Positions 26,540 through 34,355 of a stretch of DNA of 50,113 nt are shown piece after piece. The DNA comes from Hydrogenophaga sp. (GTDB taxonomy: Bacteria > Pseudomonadota > Gammaproteobacteria > Burkholderiales > Burkholderiaceae_C): positions 1 to 50,113 of the forward strand of contig NZ_JAUCZG010000031.1 of the NCBI RefSeq assembly GCF_030373225.1. Direction: 5' to 3'. The position numbers and the translations under genes are program-made. The notes beneath the pieces were generated by a model, which had not been told where the DNA came from, ran no database searches, and saw only the letters and a list, made by a program, of their open reading frames with translations. Position 1 is the stretch's first letter; each line of letters starts with the position of its first letter.

Positions 26540-27745
26540 ATGACCGATCCCGTCGAACAGGCCAAGGCCCGGTTTTTTGAAGGCAACGCCTCGTTCGAGG
26601 CGGGCCTGCTCGAAGACGCCGCAGCGCATTACGAGGCTGCCCTGGCCCTGGTGCCGGGGCGGCCCTCGGTGCTGGCCAACCTCGGTGTGACGCAGTGCCG
26701 TCTGGGCCGCTGGACGGACGCCGTGGCCACGCTCGCGCAGGCTACCCGGGCCGACCCCGCCCACCGCGATGCCTGGGTGGCCCTGGGGCTCTCGCAGGAG
26801 GCGCTGGCGCACTGGGGCGAAGCGGCGCAGGCACTGCAGGAAGGCATCCGGCTCGGTGCGAACACCGGGCAGCTGTGGTTGTCGCTGGCCATGTGCCGGC
26901 TGCGCCTGCAGCAGCCGGGCCAGGCGCTGCAGGCGCTCGACCAGGCGGTGGCCATCGAGCCCACGCTGGCCGAAGCCTGGAGCCAGCGCGGCAGCGTGAT
27001 GCGCGACATCGGGCGCCACGCCGAGGCCGCGCGGTGTTACGAGCAGGCCCTGGCCAACGGTGGCGACGAGACGCTCAACCGTTTCTACCTGTCGTCGGTG
27101 CAGGGCGGTGCCGTGCCCGCGCATCCACCGTCGCTGTACGTGCAAGCCCTGTTCGACGAGTACGCCGACGACTTCCAGGCGCACCTGGTCGAACAGCTGA
27201 ACTACCAGGCGCACACCACCCTGCTGGCCCCCTTGCTCGCCAGCGGCCAGCACTTCGAGCGGGTGCTCGATCTGGGTTGCGGCACCGGCCTGTGCGGGCG
27301 CCTCATCCAGGCGCAGGCGGGTGCGGTCGACGGCGTGGACCTGTCTTCGGCCATGGTGGCCCAGGCCCGGGCCAGTGGCGCCTACCGGCGCGTGGTCCAT
27401 GGCGATCTGCTGGCCTTCCTGCGCGAGAGCACCGAGCCGGTCGACCTGGTGATGGCGGCCGACGTGTTCATGTACGTGGGCGCCCTCGACGCCGTGTTCG
27501 AGGCGGTGCGTGAGCGCCTGCAGCCCGGGGCATGTTTTGCGTTCTCGGTCGAACTCGCCACCGATGGCAGCGAACTCAGGCTGTTGCCCAGCCTGCGTTA
27601 TGCCCACTCTGCGGCCTGCGTTGACCGGCTGTGCGCGCTCAACGGCTTTCGTGTGCGCCAGAGCTGGCAGGCACCGCTGCGGGAAGACCAGCAGCAGCCG
27701 GTGACGGGCCTGTATGTGCTGCTGGAGCCGGTGGCCAGCGCCTGA
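26540..27745 (+). CDS. TPR-repeat methyltransferase fusion
   Basis: A 401-residue protein. Residues about 1-180 hold five tetratricopeptide-like repeats (for example SVLANLGVTQCRLGRWTDAV and EAWSQRGSVMRDIGRHAEAA). Residues about 210-395 hold a class I SAM methyltransferase with motif I VLDLGCGTGLCGRLI and VDGVDLSSAMVAQA, and a motif IV-like VMAADVFMYVG. The TPR part probably recruits a protein or lipid-linked substrate. Similar fusions are annotated as predicted TPR-repeat methyltransferases of unknown target. It is likely cotranscribed with the preceding hydratase. Confidence 0.85.
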   Translation: MTDPVEQAKARFFEGNASFEAGLLEDAAAHYEAALALVPGRPSVLANLGVTQCRLGRWTDAVATLAQATRADPAHRDAWVALGLSQEALAHWGEAAQALQEGIRLGANTGQLWLSLAMCRLRLQQPGQALQALDQAVAIEPTLAEAWSQRGSVMRDIGRHAEAARCYEQALANGGDETLNRFYLSSVQGGAVPAHPPSLYVQALFDEYADDFQAHLVEQLNYQAHTTLLAPLLASGQHFERVLDLGCGTGLCGRLIQAQAGAVDGVDLSSAMVAQARASGAYRRVVHGDLLAFLRESTEPVDLVMAADVFMYVGALDAVFEAVRERLQPGACFAFSVELATDGSELRLLPSLRYAHSAACVDRLCALNGFRVRQSWQAPLREDQQQPVTGLYVLLEPVASA

Positions 27746-27748
27746 GAT

Positions 27749-28111
27749 TCAGGCTGGGTCGGCCCAAGTGCGCTTGATCTGCCGCAGTTGTTGGAGCAAC
27801 TGGGGGATGTCGGTCTGGACGATGCTCCACAACACATCGTTGTCAATACCCAGGTAGCCGTGAATCAGACGATTGCGCGTGGCAATGACCTTTCGCCACG
27901 CAATTTCGGGATGCCTTGATCGCACTTGATCTGGAATGTGGGTGGCTGCCTCGCCGATCAACTCCATGTTGCGCAGTGCAGCGTCGTAGTTCACGCCGCT
28001 TGCCCCAAAGCTGTTTTCGTCAAGATGCCTTGTGTACTCGAGGACCTTGGCGCAGAAACCGATCATGTCGTCGATGTAGAAGTGCCATTCGCGTTGCAAC
28101 GGTTCAGACAC
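27749..28111 (-). CDS. hepT: HepT-like toxin (DUF86 ribonuclease of a type VII toxin-antitoxin pair)
   Basis: A 120-residue HEPN-domain protein. The active RX4HxY motif is present as RNRLIHGY (Arg79, His84, Tyr86); in characterised pairs HepT is an RNase and the Tyr is AMPylated by MntA to silence it. Start taken as GTG at 28111, which overlaps the antitoxin stop by eight bases; the longer in-frame start lies inside the antitoxin gene. The base composition is less GC-rich than the flanks, consistent with gain by transfer. It ends three bases from the convergent methyltransferase gene. Confidence 0.88.
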   Translation of the reverse strand: MSEPLQREWHFYIDDMIGFCAKVLEYTRHLDENSFGASGVNYDAALRNMELIGEAATHIPDQVRSRHPEIAWRKVIATRNRLIHGYLGIDNDVLWSIVQTDIPQLLQQLRQIKRTWADPA

Positions 28112-28394
28112 GCAAGCGATCCCTTTCCACGTGGGCGCGCAGTTCGGGGCGCAGCGCTTTTTCGGTGACCAGATCGACCGGGCACGCCAGCAAATCCTCC
28201 AGAAAAAACTGAACGCCAAAGTAGCGTTCCGAAGTCGCTGGCCCTTCAAACGACACCAGCAGATCCACGTCGCTGTCGTTTCGCGCCGTGCCACGGGCCG
28301 TTGATCCAAACAACGACAAATCGCGCACGCCGAAGCGCCGAGCCAGTTCAGGCTTGTGTTGCTTCAGCAGTGAGAGCGTGTGGTCGCGGTCCAT
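28104..28394 (-). CDS. mntA: MntA-like nucleotidyltransferase antitoxin
   Basis: A 96-residue minimal nucleotidyltransferase. The motif GSx10DxD is complete: Gly30-Ser31, Asp42 and Asp44 (LFGSTARGTARNDSDVDLLV). Such proteins transfer AMP to the Tyr of HepT. It comes first in the operon with HepT, with coding regions overlapping by eight bases, the classical layout. The ATG at 28394 (MDRDH) fits the family; the longer frame upstream crosses decayed DNA. Confidence 0.88.
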   Translation of the reverse strand: MDRDHTLSLLKQHKPELARRFGVRDLSLFGSTARGTARNDSDVDLLVSFEGPATSERYFGVQFFLEDLLACPVDLVTEKALRPELRAHVERDRLRV

Positions 28395-28419
28395 GGGCAA
28401 ACTGTACTTGAAAGCCTGC

Positions 28420-29000
28420 AGGCCGTGACCTTCGCCAGGCTGTACCTGAACGTCCCCCGGACCACGCCGTGGTCGCCGGTGCCCAGGGCCTTGTGGTCCT
28501 CGACGTTCAGGTGGTCGTTGTTGATCACCTGGTCGTCGAACATCCAGATCCGCTTCTTGCTGTTGTCGTGGAACTCCTGGCTGACCACGGTGTGGTCGAG
28601 CGACTCGGGATGTCCTGGTGCACAGGGGTGCAATGCACGTCGCGGGTGTTGGGGTATGCCTGCAAGGTCTTCGCGGCGTGGAGCGAGGTGTCGCCGCCCT
28701 TGGTCTCGCCCAACAGGTAGCGCGACTGTTCAGAGAGCAGAAACCGCAGCGCCGTGGCCTCGGCCGTGCGCGGGATGGTGGAGATCGCCGTCCCGGGCCG
28801 GTGGACTGTTTGCCGTTGGAGCCGGGCGCCTCCAGCAGGTCATTGTGGTCTGCCACACCGGCCGAGGTGAGTGCGCGCTGCACCGACACCGGGTTCCACA
28901 TTGCCTGCAGACCGAACACGTCGGCGCCGAGCGATTGCAGCTGGTGCGCGGTCCACCTGGTCACCCGCAGCGTGGCAACGCCACCCCCCGGATGTGGGAG
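28420..29000 (-). pseudogene. Decayed endonuclease/exonuclease/phosphatase (EEP) family gene
   Basis: This 620-base stretch (28395-29014) has no intact gene, but three reading frames of the minus strand carry pieces of one EEP protein in order. They are a start piece with LQSLGADVFGLQAMW (28840-28960), a middle piece with RYLLGETKGGDTSLHAAKTL (about 28660-28730), and an end piece with SLDHTVVSQEFHDNSKKRIW and GTGDHGVVRGTF (28430-28605). The usual LQE catalytic Glu reads Ala (LQAMW), about 100 central residues are missing, and at least one frameshift lies near 28620. Assignment is by recalled family pattern. Confidence 0.6.
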
Positions 29001-29014
29001 GGTGCCAAGCAGGG

Positions 29015-29911
29015 TCAGACCAGCCGTGCGAGCTTCACCGCCATGGCCGAGCCGCTGCCGACCAGTGCACACCAGGCGCGCAGCAGTGCCCCCGGAGCCT
29101 GCGTCTGCAAGGCCAGGGCTTCATCGCGGTGCGCCACCTCGTCGGCCTGGCATTCCACCAGCAGGGCGCGCAGCGGGGCCACGCCGGCGCGGCCTTCCAG
29201 CCGCTGGATCTGCTGCTGGTAGTGGTGGTCGACAAACGTCTCCACCGACGCGATGGTGGCGTGCACCGCGCGCGGCCCCGCCAAAGCGGGCAGGGCCCCG
29301 GTGAGGAAGCCCGCCACGCGCCAGGCGGGCAGCAGCCAGCTGCGCCTTCCCCAGGGCAACACCTCGCCGACCCGGCGCAGGTGGTCCTCCTCGGTCTGGC
29401 CATGGCGCAGGGCAAAGGCCTTGAGGGCGGGGTCGCGCGTGACCAGTGCAATGCCCCGGTAGATCCACACCGCACCGGTTTCGCCCGCGTGGTCCGAACG
29501 CAGATCGGCCAGCATGTCGTCGGGCACGGCGGGGGCATCGAGGCCGCGCGCCACGCGCTGCATGGCCGGGCGAACGCGCAGAAAGCCCACGTAGGCGCGC
29601 TCCATCAGCCAGGGCACGCCGGGCAGGCGGCCCAGCCGGGACAGCCAGCGCCAGCCCGGCAGGCGCGCCCACAAGGCCAGGAACGCCTCGGCCCCGCTGA
29701 GCAGGCTGCCGTCTTCGCGCTGCACAGGAAAACGCGCCAGCAAGGTGCTGCGCTCGTCGGGCAGGGCGGTGTCGGGGGCGCTCACATCGACAAAGCGCAC
29801 CGGCTCGCGCGCAGCAAGCCCCTGGTAGACGGCGATTTCGCGTCGGCACAGCGGGCAATCGCCGTCGTACAGAACGGTCATGCAACGCTGGGCCGGGGTG
29901 TTTTCAGTCAT
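29015..29911 (-). CDS. DCC thiol-disulfide domain fused to Coq7-type diiron hydroxylase
   Basis: A 298-residue fusion. Residues about 11-125 are a DCC (DUF393) domain with VLYDGDCPLC (Cys19, Cys22), a thioredoxin-like redox motif. Residues about 130-298 are a Coq7 domain with a full diiron ligand set: Glu144 (GETGAVW), Glu174 and His177 (EEDH), Glu224 (VETFVDHHY), Glu258 and His261 (DEVAH). Coq7 hydroxylates demethoxyubiquinone, the last ring hydroxylation in ubiquinone synthesis. A separate stand-alone coq7 elsewhere is possible. The fusion suggests redox delivery to, or protection of, the diiron enzyme. Confidence 0.86.
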   Translation of the reverse strand: MTENTPAQRCMTVLYDGDCPLCRREIAVYQGLAAREPVRFVDVSAPDTALPDERSTLLARFPVQREDGSLLSGAEAFLALWARLPGWRWLSRLGRLPGVPWLMERAYVGFLRVRPAMQRVARGLDAPAVPDDMLADLRSDHAGETGAVWIYRGIALVTRDPALKAFALRHGQTEEDHLRRVGEVLPWGRRSWLLPAWRVAGFLTGALPALAGPRAVHATIASVETFVDHHYQQQIQRLEGRAGVAPLRALLVECQADEVAHRDEALALQTQAPGALLRAWCALVGSGSAMAVKLARLV

Positions 29912-30040
29912 GCGCGGATCGTATCGGCGCGGGCCGGCTGCTGCAGCGCCCTATCTCAAGACCCCGGGCAGCGCTGTGCTGCAAGCCCCTGCGCTGTGTA
30001 GGATGTTCAGCCTGCTGCAACCCCTCGACCGGAGACCGCC

Positions 30041-30394
30041 ATGTCCTTCATGTTGCTGATCATCGAACCCACCACGCAGCGCGCCGGCCGCACCGAGGCC
30101 GAGGGCCGCGAGCTCTATGCCCGCATGCAGCGTTTTGGCGAGGGCTTGCAGGCGCAGGGCAAGCTCAAGGCGTCGGAGTCGCTGGCCTCGCAGGCCAGCG
30201 CGGTGCGTGTGACCACCGCCGGAGGGCAGCCCAGGGTGTCCGACGGCCCGTTTGCCGAGGCCAAGGAAATGGTGGGCGGTTTCTTTCTGCTGGAGTGCGC
30301 CAGCCTCGACGAGGCGGTGGCCATCGCCCACGAATGCCCGGCCGCCGAATGGGCCACCGTCGAGGTGCGCGCGCTCGCCCCCTGTTACCAGTGA
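30041..30394 (+). CDS. DGPF/YCII-domain protein (ECF42-associated), copy 1
   Basis: A 117-residue YCII-related protein with the signature VSDGPFAEAKEMVGGFFLLE near residue 67. Proteins of this type are the constant partners of ECF42 sigma factors; their function is unknown, with a dimeric ferredoxin-like fold. It opens a run of four genes in one direction leading to the sigma factor at 31355. A GGAG site lies about 7 bases before the ATG. Confidence 0.88.
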   Translation: MSFMLLIIEPTTQRAGRTEAEGRELYARMQRFGEGLQAQGKLKASESLASQASAVRVTTAGGQPRVSDGPFAEAKEMVGGFFLLECASLDEAVAIAHECPAAEWATVEVRALAPCYQ

Positions 30395-30417
30395 GTGGCG
30401 ACGGGCCGGGGCCGGTC

Positions 30418-30444
30418 TGTCGAAAACGCCATGGCTGGATCGTC
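30418..30444 (+). promoter_or_regulatory. Candidate ECF42-dependent promoter
   Basis: TGTCGA (30418-30423), 17 bases, then CGTC (30441-30444), 49 bases before the second DGPF gene. Described ECF42 promoters use TGTCGA at -35 and CG(A/T)C at -10; this is recalled from the literature. The match lies in the intergenic gap of an ECF42 locus. Confidence 0.6.
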
Positions 30445-30492
30445 GTGTGGGTGAGCACCCCCACCCACGATCCCACCCACCAGGAGACGCCC

Positions 30493-30915
30493 ATGCGATT
30501 CATGATCATCGTCAAGTCTTGCGACGAATTTGAAGCCGAGACCAACCCCGCGCCCGATGAGGCACTGATGACCGAGATGGTCCGCTACCACGAGGCGCTG
30601 GCCCGGGCCGGCGTGTTGCTCGATGGGGCGGGGCTGCACCCCAGCCGCCAGGGATGGCGGGTGAAACACGGCAGCGACGGCAGCACGCGCGTGGTCGACG
30701 GGCCGTTTGCCGAGGCCAAAGAACTCATGGCCGGCTACACCCTGATCCAGGTGCGTTCGCGCGAGGAGGCGCTGGAATGGAGCCGCCGATTCCCCAACCC
30801 GGCCGGCAGGGGCAGGGAAGGCGTGATCGAGCTGCGCCAGCTCATCGAGCTCGACGAATTCCCGCCCAGCCAGCCGCTGGAGGACTTCAAGAAGCTCAGC
30901 CGGGGCACGAACTGA
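30493..30915 (+). CDS. DGPF/YCII-domain protein (ECF42-associated), copy 2
   Basis: A 140-residue YCII-related protein starting MRFMIIVKSCDEFEAE and carrying VVDGPFAEAKELMAGYTLIQ. It differs from copy 1 by a longer N-terminal loop and a C-terminal tail (QLIELDEFPPSQPLEDFKKL). It is preceded by the candidate ECF42 promoter and a CAGGAG site, and followed after 19 bases by the VOC protein gene. It is the likely direct target of the sigma factor. Confidence 0.88.
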   Translation: MRFMIIVKSCDEFEAETNPAPDEALMTEMVRYHEALARAGVLLDGAGLHPSRQGWRVKHGSDGSTRVVDGPFAEAKELMAGYTLIQVRSREEALEWSRRFPNPAGRGREGVIELRQLIELDEFPPSQPLEDFKKLSRGTN

Positions 30916-30934
30916 GCACCCACAGGAGATCACC

Positions 30935-31345
30935 ATGCTGCGCGACATCCACGTCAACCTGCCCGTCAAGGACCTGGCCCGTTCGCAGGCCTTCTTCAGG
31001 GCGCTCGGCCTCGGCTTCAACGAGCGGTTCACCAACGACAAGGGTGCGTGTCTCGAGATCGCACCCCACGTTCACGCCATGCTGCTGGTCGAGCCGTTCT
31101 TCCAGGGCTTCACCCGGTTGCCGATTGCCGACGCGAGGAAAACCACCGAGGTGCTGATTGCGCTCTCGTGCGACAGCCGTGCCGAGGTGGATGAATTCGT
31201 GGCCAGGGCGGTGGCCGCCGGGGCCACCACACCCAATGCGCCGCAAGACCACGGCTTCATGTTCCAGCACGGCTTTGCCGATCTGGATGGCCATCAGTGG
31301 GAGATCTTCTGGATGGATGAGGCGGCGGCTCCCGCGCAGATGTGA
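30935..31345 (+). CDS. VOC family protein (glyoxalase/bleomycin resistance fold)
   Basis: A 136-residue single-unit VOC protein with IHVNLPVKDLARSQAFFRAL at the start and GFADLDGHQWEIFWMD at the end, where the last Glu is the usual metal ligand. Family members are metal-dependent lyases, dioxygenases or binding proteins. It lies between the DGPF gene and the sigma factor gene (9-base gap), so it belongs to the ECF42 operon. Substrate unknown. Confidence 0.88.
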   Translation: MLRDIHVNLPVKDLARSQAFFRALGLGFNERFTNDKGACLEIAPHVHAMLLVEPFFQGFTRLPIADARKTTEVLIALSCDSRAEVDEFVARAVAAGATTPNAPQDHGFMFQHGFADLDGHQWEIFWMDEAAAPAQM

Positions 31346-31354
31346 GCGCGCGCC

Positions 31355-32623
31355 ATGCACGCCGGTGTCCACCAGGCCATCGCCACCGTCTGGCGCCTTG
31401 AGTCCGCGCGCATCACGGCCCATGTGGCGCGCGTCGTGCGTGACGTGGGCGTGGCCGAGGAGCTGGCGCAGGACGCCCTGCTGGCGGCGCTCGAACACTG
31501 GCTGACGCAAGGCGTGCCCGACAACCCCGCCGCCTGGCTCATGACCACCGCCCGGCGCCGCGCGTTCGATCACCTGCGCCACCGGCAGATGGCCGAGGCC
31601 CGGCACGGCGAGATCGCGGCCGACCTCGAGGCGCTGGGGGCCAACCACGTGCCCGACTTTGTGGACACGCTCGACGAATCCCGCCAGCCCGAGATGGGTG
31701 ACGACCTGCTGCGCCTGGTGTTCACCGCCTGCCACCCCGTTCTGTCGGCCGATGCGCGCGTGGCGCTCACCCTCAAGCTGCTCGGTGGCCTCACCACGAA
31801 CGAGATCGCTCGGGCCTTTCTCGTGCCCGAGGCCACCATCGCCCAGCGCATCGTGCGCGCCAAGAAAACGCTGGGCGATGCGGGCGTGCCCTTTGAAGTG
31901 CCGCGCGGGCCGGCGCTGGGCGAGCGCCTGAAGTCGGTGCTGGAGGTGGTGTACCTCGTCTTCAACGAGGGCTACACCGCCACCCAGGGCGATCACTGGA
32001 TGCGCCCGGCCCTGTGCGACGAGGCCTTGCGCCTGGGCCGCATGCTGGCGCAGATGGCGCCGCAGCAGGCCGAGGTGCACGGCCTGCTGGCATTGATGGA
32101 GATCCAGGCCTCGCGCACGGCGGCGCGCACCGATGCGCAGGGCCGCCCGGTGCTGCTGGTCGAGCAGGACCGCAGCCGCTGGGACACGCTGCTGATCCGT
32201 CGCGGACTGGCCTCGCTGGCGTGCGCCGAGGCCCTGGCGCCTGAAGCCGGCAGTTACCAGCTGCAGGCCGCCATCGCCGCCTGCCACGCCCGTGCGCTGC
32301 GCGCCACGCAGACCGACTGGGCACGCATCGCTGCCCTGTACGGCGAGCTGGCCCGGGTCGCTCCTTCACCGGTGGTGGAGCTCAACCGCGCGGTGGCCGT
32401 GGCCATGCACGCCGGCCCCGCGGCAGGCCTGCTGATCGTCGACGCCCTGGTGCAGCACAAGGCCCTGCGCCACTACCACTGGCTGCCCAGCGTGCGCGGC
32501 GACCTGCTGGAGCGGCTCGGGCGCCGCCCCGAGGCCCGGGCCGAGTTCGAGCGGGCCGCTGCGCTGGCCAGCAACGAGCGGGAGCGAACTTTCCTGCTGG
32601 AACGCGCCGACAGCCTGCGTTGA
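31355..32623 (+). CDS. ECF42-type sigma factor with C-terminal TPR-like extension
   Basis: A 422-residue sigma factor. Sigma-2 region: EELAQDALLAALEHW and NPAAWLMTTARRRAFDHLR. Sigma-4 region: LTLKLLGGLTTNEIARAFLV then EATIAQRIVRAKKTL. The extra 230 or so residues form a DUF6596/TPR-like helical extension (VVYLVFNEGYTAT, SPVVELNRAVAVAMHAG, HYHWLPSVRGDLLERLGR). ECF42 factors have this extension, lack an anti-sigma factor and sit next to DGPF proteins, exactly as here. The extension is thought to control activity. Start ATG 31355. Confidence 0.92.
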   Translation: MHAGVHQAIATVWRLESARITAHVARVVRDVGVAEELAQDALLAALEHWLTQGVPDNPAAWLMTTARRRAFDHLRHRQMAEARHGEIAADLEALGANHVPDFVDTLDESRQPEMGDDLLRLVFTACHPVLSADARVALTLKLLGGLTTNEIARAFLVPEATIAQRIVRAKKTLGDAGVPFEVPRGPALGERLKSVLEVVYLVFNEGYTATQGDHWMRPALCDEALRLGRMLAQMAPQQAEVHGLLALMEIQASRTAARTDAQGRPVLLVEQDRSRWDTLLIRRGLASLACAEALAPEAGSYQLQAAIAACHARALRATQTDWARIAALYGELARVAPSPVVELNRAVAVAMHAGPAAGLLIVDALVQHKALRHYHWLPSVRGDLLERLGRRPEARAEFERAAALASNERERTFLLERADSLR

Positions 32624-32706
32624 ACCGAGGTCTTTCTGGCACGGGTACAAGCCCCATGGCGCGGTGCCGGTGCGACCGCCACACTGGTCACTCACCACCC
32701 GTGTCC

Positions 32707-33873
32707 ATGGCCAGCACATCCACCGCACCCCCCACCCGAACCGACACCCTCGTCATCGGGGCCGGGCCGGCCGGGCTGGCCACCGCGGCCTGCCTGGCGC
32801 AGCGCGGCGTGCGCGCGCTGGTGATCGACCAGGCGCACGAGCTGGCTTCGGCGTGGCGCCATCACTACGACCGGCTGCATCTGCACACCGTCAAGACGCA
32901 CTCGGCGCTGCCGGGCCTGGCGTTTCCAGCCGACGCACCGCGCTATGTGTCGCGCCAGGGCGTGGTGGACTACCTCGCGGCTTACGCCCGGCACCACGGC
33001 CTGGTGCCCGAACTCGGCCAGTCGGTGCTGACGATCGAGCCTGCGGCGGGCGATGGTTCTGGCTGGATCACGCGCATCGCCGGTGGCCGCGTCATCGCAT
33101 CGCGCCAGGTGGTGGTGGCCACCGGTGCCAACCGCCGGCCATCGGCGCCGGCGCTGCCCGGGCAGTCCGGCTTCGGTGGGCGTGTGCTGCACAGCCGTGA
33201 ATACCGCAACGCACAGGCGTTTGCCAACCAGCGCGTGCTGGTGGTGGGCATGGGCAACACCGGCGCGGAGATCGCACTCGACCTGGCCGAGCACGGCGTG
33301 CGGGCCGCGCTGTCGGTGCGTTCGCCGGTCAACATCGTGTACCGCGACGTGCTGGGCCGGCCCACCCAGCTATCGAGCATCCTGCTCGGCCGCCTGCCGC
33401 ACGCACTGGGCGACGCCGCCGCCACGCTGCTGCGCGAGCTCACGGTGGGCGATCTCGGCCGCTACGGCCTGCACACCGCCACCGTGTCGCCGCTGCGCCA
33501 GTTGCGTGAAGAGGGCAAGACCCCGGTGATCGACGTGGGCACGCTGGCGCACATCAGGAACGGCGACATCCAGGTCTACCCCGGCATCCAGAGCCTGGTG
33601 CCCGGCGGCGTGCGGTTCACCGACGGCAGCGAGCACCCGTTCGACACCGTGCTGCTGGCCACCGGCTACGGCGCGGCTTTGCCCGAGCTGTTTCCGTCCA
33701 CAGCCCTGCCGCTGGACACGCGCGGCATGCCCGCCCAGGCGGTGGGGCAGGGCGCGCTGGCCGGTGTGTATTTCGTCGGCTTCGATGTGCGCCAGCCCGG
33801 GGGCCTGCTGCGCACCATTGCGGCGCAGGCGCAGCAGGTGGCCGGCCACATGGCCCGGGCCGGGCGCGCCTAG
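32707..33873 (+). CDS. Flavin-dependent monooxygenase (FMO/YUC-like)
   Basis: A 388-residue flavoprotein. FAD motif VIGAGPAGLATAACLA at residues 16-31, the FMO identifying motif FGGRVLHSREY, and NADPH motif VVGMGNTGAEIALDLA; the end has LLATGYG and YFVGFD. Such enzymes oxygenate N or S atoms or act as Baeyer-Villiger-like oxygenases with NADPH and O2. It lies 83 bases after the sigma factor in the same direction; no ECF42 promoter motif was seen in that gap, so it may be read through or have its own promoter. The stop overlaps the convergent DUF3237 stop. Confidence 0.87.
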   Translation: MASTSTAPPTRTDTLVIGAGPAGLATAACLAQRGVRALVIDQAHELASAWRHHYDRLHLHTVKTHSALPGLAFPADAPRYVSRQGVVDYLAAYARHHGLVPELGQSVLTIEPAAGDGSGWITRIAGGRVIASRQVVVATGANRRPSAPALPGQSGFGGRVLHSREYRNAQAFANQRVLVVGMGNTGAEIALDLAEHGVRAALSVRSPVNIVYRDVLGRPTQLSSILLGRLPHALGDAAATLLRELTVGDLGRYGLHTATVSPLRQLREEGKTPVIDVGTLAHIRNGDIQVYPGIQSLVPGGVRFTDGSEHPFDTVLLATGYGAALPELFPSTALPLDTRGMPAQAVGQGALAGVYFVGFDVRQPGGLLRTIAAQAQQVAGHMARAGRA

Positions 33874-34355
33874 AGCACGTTGAAGCAGCTGATCTCGACC
33901 CGGTCGGGGCGGCGCACGCCGGTGCCCACGAACACCCGTTCGTTGATCCAGGCCAGGCTGGGTGCGGCGGTTTCGAACGTGGGCACGCAGCGGAAGTACA
34001 CCTGGGCCGGGTCCACCGGCTCGCCCCGGATCAGGCGGGCCGTGACCTCGGGCGCTGCGGCGCGAACGGCCCGGTTGCAGACATAGATCAGCTCGCCCGC
34101 CTCCGTCTCCAGCAGGTAGCGCGCGTCCAGCCGGGCCAGCGTGGGGGTCACGATGGCCTGGAAGTCCGCGCCGCCCGGCAGCACGCGGGCGCTCCATCCC
34201 CGGCCCTGCACCTGTCCGCCCAGGATGGGAATGATCCGCCGGTTGCCGGCAGGCGTCTGACCGACCTCGTGGGCCGCCGCGACCTGCACCGAGAGCGTGG
34301 CGAAAAAGTCCAGTTCGGGTGGTGCGGGCGACACCGGGTGGCCAGCGTCACTCAT
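33870..34355 (-). CDS. DUF3237 family protein
   Basis: A 161-residue protein of the DUF3237 family: ELDFFATLSVQVAAAHEVGQ at its start, GGQVQGRGWSARVLPGGADFQ, and a C-terminal FETAAPSLAWINERVFVGTG. The family is a small beta-barrel, of unknown function and frequent near aromatic or carboxylate catabolism genes. The ATG at 34355 overlaps the Bug protein gene's end by eight bases, so it is coupled to it. Confidence 0.85.
   Translation of the reverse strand: MSDAGHPVSPAPPELDFFATLSVQVAAAHEVGQTPAGNRRIIPILGGQVQGRGWSARVLPGGADFQAIVTPTLARLDARYLLETEAGELIYVCNRAVRAAAPEVTARLIRGEPVDPAQVYFRCVPTFETAAPSLAWINERVFVGTGVRRPDRVEISCFNVL

Noticed and set aside
30040..30041. ECF42-type promoter before the first DGPF gene
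   Set aside because: No TGTCGA with a correctly spaced CGAC or CGTC was found in 29912-30040.
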